This document shows, piece after piece, positions 55,901-64,000 of a stretch of DNA of 64,000 nt (position 1 is the stretch's first letter; every line of letters starts with the position of its first letter). The DNA is from Pelomyxa schiedti. Its lineage: Eukaryota; Evosea; Pelobiontida; Pelomyxidae. Both the position numbers and the translations under genes were made by a program. The notes beneath the pieces are model-generated. The model had not been told where the DNA came from and did no database searches. It saw nothing but the letters and a program-made list of their open reading frames with translations. Location: assembly GCA_020536535.1 (NCBI GenBank), contig JAHLWZ010000151.1, positions 30,965-94,964 on the forward strand, written 5' to 3'.

Positions 55901-58900
55901 TTGATGCTATGTCTCCTGGTGGTGTTCTTCTTCTCACAGAGCCAACCAAAAAAGACTATGTGTTCCTCAACTACCTGTTTGGCTTATTTGATCAGTGGTG
56001 GCAAAACGACCCAGCAGATAGAGCTCACGTGTGCATTGAGAGAGAAGAGTGGATTAAGCGTTTGAATAGTGCAGGTTTTTCAGATGTTGTGTCTGACACA
56101 GCTGGCTCCAAAGGGATAGAGCTCGCCTTTGCCTCGTTTATTGCACAAAAACCAATAACTGGAAGCCACACTTTTTCTTCATTTTGGTGCCATACAAAGA
56201 TAACCCATTTCGTTCCTCAGAAATCTATGATTGGTGAAGCTACTTTGATGGACATGTCTGGCAAGCCTCTAATTTCCGTCAAGAACCTGAACCTCAGTGC
56301 CATTTCCAATAAAGTAGCCAACGTATCTCTTGGGAAGGAAAAGTGGGTCGAGCTCCCTCTGGAAGTACCACCACAAGATTCTCCTGCTGAGGAGGCTCCT
56401 ATCAAAAAGGAAGGTGTGTTGATATTTCTTTCCTGCCGTAATGAATTCTGTGAGTCTCTCTTTGCCTCTTTGATATCTCGTTATGAGAATGTTCTGACTG
56501 TAGAGCGTGGATCAAAGACAACAGTGACCTCCGATAAAGACACCACTCTTTGTATTGATCCTTTGAACAAGGACCACTGGGCTCAGTTGGTCAAATCGAT
56601 TGGAAAACCTACGACTTGTGATGTAGTCAACACGTGGCCGGCATCATACTACACAACAAACGAACCAAGTGTGGACGAACTCAAACAAACTTCAGTTGAG
56701 AGTGCGATGTCCCTGGCGTACTTGTCAACAGCCCTGAGCCAAGCCGAATTGAACTGCAGACTGATCACTGTAACAAAGGGAGTCCATGATCCCAGGATGT
56801 CACGTTGTCACACACCAGCGGTTTCATTGTTTACATTGGGAGGTGTTGCTAGAGTTGCTTGTACAGAAACGTCACTTCGCTTGAAGGTGATTGACCTGGA
56901 TCCTTGTGATGAGACAAACAATTCTAAAACGCACGTTATTCAAGAGTTATTGCATGGGTGGAAAAATCCGGTTGAAACTGATGTTTGTATAAGCAACAAC
57001 AGACGATTTGTAGAGAGAGTGAACATTGGTGACTACAAGGAATCTCTTTCCCTTTTGGAATCTCCAGCTGAACCGGTTCAACCCGAGGATGAAGGGTGGG
57101 AAGTTCAATTTGAATCTGCAGGTTCTCTGCCTCACTTCGTGAGAATAAATGCTGGCCGTCCGCTAGCCCCAACCGAGGTCTGCACAGAGATGAACCACGT
57201 TGGTTTGAACTTAAAAGACTCGCTCATTTTCAAGGGACAGCTTGGTGTTGAAGAGGCCACAGGACAGTGGTACAAGTATGGAAAGCTTGGTTTGGAAGGA
57301 TCCGGTGTTGTCAAGCGTGTTGGAAGTGCCGTAACTCACGTGAAACCTGGGGATGAGGTCATTGTACTCACCCGTTTGGGAACTCTGTGTTCACACTTGA
57401 TTTGTAACTTCCATTCAGTGTTCCCCAAGCCAACAAAAGTCTCGGAGGAAGAAGCTTCCAGTTTGGGGGTTCCAGCCTATACAGCCGTTTACTCTCTTGT
57501 TCACTGTGCGAGGGCCTGCAAAGGGGAGTTTATTATGGTTCATTCTGCTTCAAGTGGAGTTGGTCTGGCTGTAATGCACCTTTCAAAATCCCTTGGATTG
57601 CAAGTGCTGGCCACAGCCTCTTCTGAACGTGAACTGCAGTACCTAAGAGAGGTCGTTGGATTGGAAAATGTAATTGCAGGGAAGGACCCAAAATTTTATC
57701 AGAAGGTCATGGAGCTAACTTCCGGCCGTGGTGTGGATATCGTTGTAAACACGTACAGCGGCACACTCGTTGAAAAGTCCCTTCAAATTCTTGCAAGAAA
57801 TGGGAGGTTTATTCAACTCGTTCCTGGGCAACAGCTTCCCAGAGGACTGCTCACTGAAAACCAGTCCATTCACACCATTGAGCTCTCAAGTATTCCTGAT
57901 GAAAAGCTATTTTATGAACTTGGACCCGACGTTATGAACACGATAGCCTCCTTGGCTGGCGTAGTACCCATCCAGTCTTACGACCTTGCACACATCCAGG
58001 AAGCGTTTGATCAGTTGTCCAACCCAGAGAAAAGAGGCCAAGTCTCCATATCTATTAAGACACCCATTGAAAGGCTGGATATTCTCCCAAGCCACACTGG
58101 TACCAGCTGGTTGTGCAATGCAAACGCGTCTTACTTCGTTTCTGGTGGCTTGAATGGGTTTGGATTTGCAGTTGCTAAATGGTTGTTTTACCATGGCGCA
58201 CGTAATGTTGCCCTTGCTTCCCGTGATGGGAGACCAAAGACAAGCTCTGATAAGCACTCGATTGAGTGGCTGAAGTGTCACGGGTGCAAAGTGCTCTGTC
58301 TATCAATGGACGTGTGCAGCTACGATTCCGTTGCATCAGCATTCAAGGTGCTTGAGGCTGAAATGCCCCCAGTGGAAGGAGTGTACCACTGTGCTGCTTT
58401 GTACGGGGATTGCTCCCTGTATAACCTCACCTCGGAGAAGTTTTCACGTGTTTGTTTTCCAAAACTGGTTGGTGCTTGGAATTTGCACAAAGTTACACTC
58501 TCACATCCAGTCAAGCACTTTGTGATGTTTTCCTCTGTCTCTTCTCTGCTTGGCCGAGACGGACAAGCATCTTACGTTGCTGGAAACTATTTTATGGACA
58601 GATTCGTGCAATACAGGCACCATCTTGGATTGCCTGCCATTGCCATTCAATGGGGCGCAATTGGAGACACTGGAGTTTTGGCCACGTCTCCCTTGCCAGC
58701 AATGTCTCTTGCCGCTGATGGCATAAACCAGGTTTCTGCAACAGATTCTCTCGATTGCCTATATGGCATTCTTTCAACTAAAGAGTCGGATTCACCAATT
58801 TCTTTGTTCTCCGTTGAGATGACTAGCTTCTATCCAAGCAACAGAGCTACCCTTTCACTTGCCAGGTTTTCTGAAAATAAATTCATTGATGAAAATGCTC

Positions 58901-61900
58901 ACAAGGCAGTTTCTGGAGATGTTTCTGTGTTTTCCCTCCTGAAATCACGTGTGGCCAAGAGTCTGGGCATTGAGGAACAGACCATTGGAGAAGACATGGT
59001 TTTGGCGTCACAAGGCATAGACAGCCTTGTGGCAACTAGTTTACGCACCTGGATAATGTCTGAGCTTGGTGTTAGCATTTCACCGCTTAAATTGCTGAGT
59101 GGTGTATCAATCGGGGAGTTGGCCTCAGAAATAAGTGCCATGAGAGGTGAGCCTCCAGCGTCGACAGCAGGCCCTGCTGCCACTCCTGCAGCTGCGACAC
59201 CAACTAAACCAGCCCCCAGTGTTACGCCGGCTGCAACTGTGGAAAAACCTGCTGTTGTTGAACATTCTGCAGTTGCTACCAAGGCGCAACCACCAAAAGT
59301 ATTGTCCGAACTACCCTCGCCAAAACCTGAGAGCGTCGCATCTCTCACTACTGCAGTGTCTTCATCAGTGACTCAACTTGTGGGTAGCACTACCCAACAG
59401 CAGAAATCCAAGCGCATTGCAGTATTTGGTGGCTTCAGTCCTGACCCAGACATCAGAACTTGGCTCATTGGCAAGTTGAGAACGTTGTGCAACCTGTTCC
59501 CCTTGATAGACAAGTGGCTCTATGGCGCATCCTCTTCACTATGCATGTTAGTTGCCATCAACCACGAGGCACTGGACAGACTCCACTCCCAGCACCCTGT
59601 GCTGGATAAGTTTTTCCAATCAGGAGGTTCAGTTGATTTGTATTCATGGTAACTATACTCCCAACCTTTTTTTGTGTATGAATTACCTCTCATCTCCTCT
59701 CAGGGTACAGAACGAATCAAGTTGCCCCAGCAATGATGTTCTTTCCACAATGTTTATTGCTTCTCTGTGTACTTTTTACAATATTGCATGCTTTATTGCT
59801 TCCGCACTGTCAACTGGCGATGACGAGGATGATCCTGACGGAAATAACCGATTTATGGCGTACCTGCGATCTTTTGATATCTTGCTTGGGTATTCCTCAG
59901 GGCTGACCTCATGCATGGCTTTGAGCAGAGCAGGTCCGTGTGGTTATGTTTTTTTACCCTTAACCTAACTGCCTTTTTCAGATTCTCTAAAGAAGTTGCA
60001 ATTTATTTCCGCCGCTCTTGCTTGTGCTCAGCTCTTATGCTTTGCTGAATTGATCAATGAGTACATCAAGCAGTGGGGAAAAGATGTCTTCACTAAACCA
60101 TGCCTTGCAACGGTGACAGACTCTCCAGTTGCCATTCAGAAGGCTCTTCAATCCATCAATGCCGAATGCCCAAATGCTCCACTTCATGTCTGCATAGGGA
60201 TGGGTCCTAATTTTGCAGAAATCACAGGTTAGTTGGGTTCTGTTGTGGGAATGAGTAGGGGGAAAAAAATAAGATTCATATTCTAATGCACACATAGGTC
60301 ACCCAACAAGCATAGAGAAACTTAAAGAATTACTGCCTGAGCAGACTTCAACGTTGCCTGTCGTGTTTCCACTTCACAATCCGTATTACATCCATAAGCC
60401 AGTTGAAAGATTGTTGCACGATCTCCAGGCTTGTGGCTTTGACAAAGTATTGGGGCAAGTGCCAAACAATCCTCCAGTTATCAGCACAACCAAGCTGATT
60501 GATCTCTCTCACGTGTGCCTCCACCTTATACCCTAACCCTAACCTCATATCTCTTTTAGGAAGATTCCCTACCGCTTCTTAAACGTAACTTAAGAGATGG
60601 TGTGGAACTTTCATTCAATTGGCCGGACTGTGTCAAGTAAGTATCCATACAATAAGCTCTCTTCATAACATGAAAACAGAGCAGCGATTTCGCTTAAGGG
60701 GGGATGCACCGAAGTGAAGCTATTTGATTTCGGGCCAGCCGGAGTGGGATCTTTAACAAACCTGATTTGCTCTGGGTTTTCACTTAAATCTTCTATTGTA
60801 AACTGCATGACCGGGTTTGTTGGTCCCAAACCGAAAACAACACCAGCAATTCCACAGGCACCCCAACAAAAGGGCCAAGTCAGAAAGGACACACTTACAC
60901 CAGAGCAACAGATTGTCTACGAGTGGTGGTGTGAGGTACTAGCTGCACCCCCAGAGACAGTGGACGAGGACTTTTTCGAAGCTGGGGGAGACTCAGTTGC
61001 AGCAATCAAGTTTATCGCATGTGCAAGCAAGGGGGGCTGGAAGTTGGAAATCAAGGACTTGTTCCAGTGCAGAACCCTTCGGACTATAACAGAGCTCCTG
61101 CCATCACGAAAGGCCAGTAAGAGCACATCTATTGTGCAACAGCCACACGCAATGCAGAGGCCACCCAAAGTTCCACTTTCATACACACAGATGAGGCTCT
61201 TCTTTATCGATCAACTTGACCCCAACTCTGTTCAGTACAGCACCTGGGGTGCTCTTGTGTTGAAGGGAGCAGCACCCTCCACATCACTTCTCCAACAAGC
61301 AACTCTTGCAGCAGTGCAGAGGCACGAGTCTCTCAGAACTCTGTTTGTGATGAGTGATGGTGACGACAACCCCCACCAGTTGATCCTTCCACCTGAAGAG
61401 GCTCAAGGAGGATTTGAATTCACCGAGTTTGTTTACGATGGCCTTCAAGATGATGAACAACACAAGAAAGAACAGTGGGTCTTGAAGGGTTGTATGAAGG
61501 AGGTCCACAGACCTTTCAACCTCCAAACTGGCCCTCTGTTGAGGTTCTCTGTTTTCCGAGTGTCCAAGGAAGAGACCGTTTTGTTCGTGAATGCTCACCA
61601 CATCATTGTTGATGGGTGGTCTTTTGTTACTTTCGCCAAGGAAATTTCATACAACTACAACAGAGAGTTGGCACTTTCAAAACTCACCACGGAGACTGCA
61701 AAAACAACAATCCAACCCGCCTTGCTTCCACCCCCTCTACCAGCACTGCCCTTCCAGTACGCTGACTTTTCCCTGTGGCAAAGAGAACTGCTGCAGTCAA
61801 CCGAGCTCAAAGATGAGCAGCTGTCGTACTGGAAGAAAGAGTTGGAATGTGCACCAGAAGTATGTGAGCTTCCACTTGACCGACCCAGAGGAACACATCG

Positions 61901-64000
61901 CACCTATGCAGCAGGCACCCACACACACATTATTGCACCTGCTCTCTTTGAAGAACTTTGCTCGGTTGGACACACTTGCTGTGATGCCACACCATTCATG
62001 ACAGTTCTGTCCATGTTTCTTCTTTTGCTTCATCTCCACACCCCACGCCACCAAGCACCTTCAGCAGCGGAAGAAGTGGTAGGGTGTGACGTCGTTGTGG
62101 GGATTCCAACAGCAAACCGGCACTACCCCGGAGTGGAGTCTCTCATCGGTTTCTTTGCCAACACCCTTGCCATCAGGCTCAGGATAACCGAGGACAAAGA
62201 CCTCGAGTCTGTGCTTAAACAAGTCAAAGAAAAGGTTTTGGCAGCCCAAGGAGCTCAAGACATCCCCTTCGACTGGGTTGTTGAGGCAATTGGAGTTGGC
62301 CGCAAACTCAACACACAGCCACTTGTGCAAGTGATGTTCATCATGGACGACTGGGACGTAGGCAATCCAAACAATTTCTCTTTGGAAGGAATCCAGGCTG
62401 CAAATCAGTTGAGTGGACTGCAAGCGCCAGTCACCAAGTTCGACTTGACGTTGCACTGTTACGTTGCAAACAAGGAGCTTCACATGGAGTTCGAGTACGC
62501 CAAAGATATCTTGGACGACTCCACCATCCAAAGGATGGGTGCCAACCTGGAAGCATTGATGAAATCAGTGGCCAAGGCCCCATCTCAAGGCATCACAAAG
62601 ATGCTCCCCATCTCAGTTGGTGAGATTCAGCAGCTGGAGCAGTGGAACGCGACCGAGAAGGACATCAGAAGAGGGGGAGTGGCAGTTCACCACCTGTTTG
62701 AAGAAAAGGTTGCAGAGAGACCGAAGGCGACAGCACTCAAGTTCATGGACTCCACGGTGACGTACGAGCAGCTGAACAGCAGGGCGAACCAACTGGCACA
62801 CCACCTCATCGCAACGGGAAAGGTCGGGCCCGGCATCTTCGTGCCGATTGTCGCGGAGAGGTCGATCGAGATGTACGTTGCGGTATACGCAGTTCTCAAG
62901 GCGGGCTCTGCATACATCCCCCTCGACCCTGAATCACCGAGCGACCGCCTGTCGAGCGTCTTTGCCGACTCGCAGCCCCCGTTCGTCCTCCTGTCGAAGA
63001 AATCTCTCTCCAAGTGCCTCCCAAGCGGGTCTCCGCCCACCATCTCGGTTCTCGAAGATTCCAACCTTTGGGAGAGCCAGCCCACGTGCAACCCACCACA
63101 CGCGATCAAGACGGGGCAAGAACCGATTTACGCGATCCTCACTTCTGGCTCGACTGGAAAGCCGAAGTTGGCTGTGAACAACCACATTGGAGCAGTGAAC
63201 CACGGACTGTGGCTCACACAAAAGTTCGGAGTCACATCGGATTCCCGATTCCTCGTCAAGGCACCATTTTACTTCGATGCCTCGGTGGCCGACATTTTCT
63301 TCGTGCTCATTGCCGGTGCATGTGGAGTCCTGTGCCCTCTCGGCTCCGAGATGGATCCTGAGGCTCTCTTGAATATCGTTTCCTCGGAGAAGATCACTTG
63401 GATCTTCTTTGTTCCGGCGGTTCTGAAAGAGTTCATCAGCGTTGCTCGCTCGAATCCCAACACCAGACAGATGACAACCTCCTTGAAGCTCGTTTATTCG
63501 GGAGGAGACGCTCTCCAGTGGGAAGAAGTGGTCAGATTCGTTGACACGTTTGGTCCGCAGGTCCAGCTGTTCAACGTGTATGGTCCGTCTGAGGCCTCCT
63601 GCGGAACAACCTCGTTCGATTGCACCGAGGCGCTTCCCAGCAGGAACACGCTTTACTCATCCAGCCCTGTTGTTCCACTCGGAAGACCGATCGACAACGT
63701 GACCGTTTTCGTGCTCGACAGGAACCTGAAGCCGGTTCCAGTTGGTGTTGTTGGTGAGATTTACATCGGAGGAATCTCGGTGGGGATGGGATACATGAAC
63801 AGAGACGATCTCAACGCGAAGCACTTTGTCTCTTCCCCCCCAACGCTCTGCGGCGGAAAGCTTTACAGAACTGGTGACCTCGGCAGGTTCCTGCAGAACG
63901 GCGAGATTTCCTTTGTTGGAAGGGCCGACTTCCAAGTCAAGCTCCGCGGCCTGAGGGTCGAGCTCGGTGAGATTGAAGAGTGTTTCCGATCGAACCCCTT
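51401..64000 (+). CDS. Hybrid polyketide synthase / non-ribosomal peptide synthetase, runs off the window
   Basis: Megasynthase, 8 exons so far: 51401-51432, 51521-52271, 52343-52705, 52771-59648, 59704-59933, 59982-60227, 60298-60512, 60560-60636, then 60680 to the edge. Domains: KS (Cys codon 52050 in DTACSG, His 52526, His 52649), AT (GHSVGE Ser 53569; NAFH motif, malonyl-type), DH (DHRVSAGEDIVVPG), C-methyltransferase (ILEVGGGTGG, 55618-55647), ER (SASSGVG), KR (SGGLNGFG; S..Y..N), ACP (Ser 59023), Pro/Ala linker, SAT-like transacylase (GYSSG, Ser 59894; His 60375), PCP (GGDS, Ser 60993), C (HHIIVDG, 61596-61616), A (LTSGSTGKPK 63138-63167, YGPSEA). All catalytic motifs checked appear intact. 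It should make a reduced, possibly methylated polyketide and add an amino acid. C-terminal domains are outside the window. Confidence 0.93.
53285..54190 (+). other. PKS acyltransferase domain
   Basis: FVFSGQGPQWYAMGRQMF, then Q nucleophile loop GHSVGEVAAA, and QNAFHSYQTEP. The xAFH signature is typical of malonyl-CoA selection, by analogy with bacterial and fungal AT domains. Confidence 0.85.
54400..55130 (+). other. PKS dehydratase domain
   Basis: Double-hotdog DH. Catalytic His in WLSDHRVSAGEDIVVPGAF and Asp in AVHPAVLDGCFQC, both present. Confidence 0.8.
55425..56165 (+). other. PKS C-methyltransferase domain
   Basis: SAM-binding loop RILEVGGGTGGATKQLL, then IEYIFTDASPFFVNKAKEMF and VMVAFAVVHVV with PGGVLLLTEP. 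Located between DH and ER as in fungal highly reducing PKS. Confidence 0.8.
57100..58070 (+). other. PKS enoylreductase domain
   Basis: MNHVGLNLKDSLIFKG, LGLEGSGVVKRVGSAV, PGDEVIVL and the nucleotide-binding HSASSGVGLAVMHLSKSLGL. Medium-chain reductase fold. Confidence 0.85.
58110..58800 (+). other. PKS ketoreductase domain
   Basis: NADPH loop FVSGGLNGFGFAVAKWL, catalytic Ser/Tyr/Asn in SSVSSLLGRDGQASYVAGNY. An Asp is retained at the B-type LDD position (ALYGDC), so a B-type stereochemistry is possible (weak inference). Confidence 0.85.
58920..59135 (+). other. PKS acyl carrier protein
   Basis: FSLLKSRVAKSLGIEE, LASQGIDSLVATSLRTWI, with the phosphopantetheine Ser at 59023-59025. A Pro/Ala/Thr linker follows to about 59390. 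Confidence 0.9.
59405..60870 (+). other. SAT-like transacylase domain between ACP and PCP
   Basis: Opens RIAVFGGFSPDP (compare FGDQT of fungal SAT). Contains FIASLCTFYNIACFIAS, a long helix-rich stretch with ILLGYSSGLTSCMALSRADS and QFISAALACAQLLC (compare the SAT pattern GxCTGLLxAxAVAxAxS...LAVxAVRIAFRLG), CIGMGPNFAEITGHPTSIEK (compare VTISGPPSxLxxL) and LPVVFPLHNPYYIHKPVERL (compare the PxHxxYHxxHL His motif). Ends KLFDFGPAGVGSL, like the DFGPGGxSGxGSLT end of fungal SAT. Nucleophile Ser at 59894-59896, candidate His at 60375-60377. Five introns interrupt this domain whereas the rest of the PKS is one long exon. Confidence 0.7.
60890..61110 (+). other. NRPS peptidyl carrier protein
   Basis: YEWWCEVLAAPPETVDEDFF EAGGDSVAAIKFIACA, with carrier Ser at 60993-60995, then KDLFQCRTLRTITELL. 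Confidence 0.9.
61160..62560 (+). other. NRPS condensation domain
   Basis: LSYTQMRLFFIDQLDPNSVQ, catalytic NAHHIIVDGWSF, YWKKELECAP, GIPTANRHYPGVESLIGFFA, DIPFDWVVEAI. All main C-domain motifs are present. Confidence 0.92.
62680..64000 (+). other. NRPS adenylation domain (cut by window end)
   Basis: TYEQLNSRANQLAHHLIATG, KAGSAYIPLDPESP, LTSGSTGKPKLAVNNH, FYFDASVADIFF, KLVYSGGDAL, NVYGPSEASCGTT, GEIYIGGISVGMGYMNR, YRTGDLGRF, GRADFQVKLRGLRVELGEIE. The final Lys motif lies beyond the edge. Confidence 0.93.

Noticed and set aside
60531-60544. ccctaaccctaacc, like two telomere repeats
   Set aside because: It lies within the 47-nt intron 60513-60559 and provides doubled CTAAC branch-point motifs before a pyrimidine run. 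Two units are too few for an interstitial telomere.
1-64000. tRNA or rRNA genes, transposons and CRISPR arrays
   Set aside because: Read for tRNA box A/B motifs, rRNA motifs, reverse transcriptase or transposase motifs and spaced repeats; none was convincing. CRISPR is not expected in a eukaryote.

Overview
The window is eukaryotic nuclear DNA from a gene-dense unicellular organism. About 27 protein genes lie on both strands. Most are split by many short GT..AG introns (roughly 26 to 120 nt, often 40 to 65). Stop codons are standard (TAA, TAG and TGA all used), and AATAAA usually sits at or within about 40 nt of the stop. Gene content points to a flagellated amoebozoan or a related Amorphean protist: a Dictyostelium-type STAT, a heterotrimeric G-protein beta subunit, a SAM-domain tyrosine-type kinase with an HRDLAARN catalytic loop, an F-BAR/RhoGAP protein, polyQ tracts, and a CFAP97D1-like protein that suggests a cilium or flagellum. 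The species cannot be named from the sequence alone.

Layout. 0-7.2 kb (minus): STAT, CFAP97D1-like and leucine-rich-repeat proteins. 7.4-11.6 kb (plus): SAM / tyrosine-kinase / ZZ-finger gene. 11.6-13.5 kb (minus): coiled-coil protein with a C-terminal SAM domain. 13.6-15.3 kb: the start of a MYG1 gene cut by a 100-N gap, then about 1.2 kb of gene-poor sequence with repeats, a perfect hairpin and a 7SL/Alu-like motif. 15.3-27 kb: an unknown gene, CCDC174-like, G-beta, NDC80, an unknown gene, a Sel1-repeat / coiled-coil / PINK1-like kinase gene, and a single-exon gene. 28-48.7 kb: a large surface membrane protein, F-BAR/RhoGAP, a polytopic (TMC-like) protein, an F-box/SUKH protein, two small surface proteins, an SRAP (HMCES) protein, an F-box membrane protein, ORC1/CDC6 and PRA1. 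49.1-51.0 kb (minus): a double flavodoxin-like gene. 51.4 kb to the window end (plus): one giant PKS-NRPS gene that runs off the edge.

The most unusual item is the PKS-NRPS megasynthase: KS-AT-DH-cMT-ER-KR-ACP, then a SAT-like transacylase domain, then PCP-C-A. Fungal SAT domains sit at the N-terminus and load starter units. Here the SAT-like domain lies between the last PKS carrier and the first NRPS carrier, where it could hand the finished polyketide from ACP to PCP. The divergently oriented flavodoxin-like gene next to it is a candidate tailoring or redox partner.

Two 100-N gaps are present. The second (34615-34714) is flanked by two identical 121-bp copies and is almost certainly an unmerged contig overlap, so no sequence is missing there. 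The first (13990-14089) truncates MYG1, and its right side has a very different composition. Exon boundaries were inferred by eye, and gene ends are more reliable than internal splice sites.
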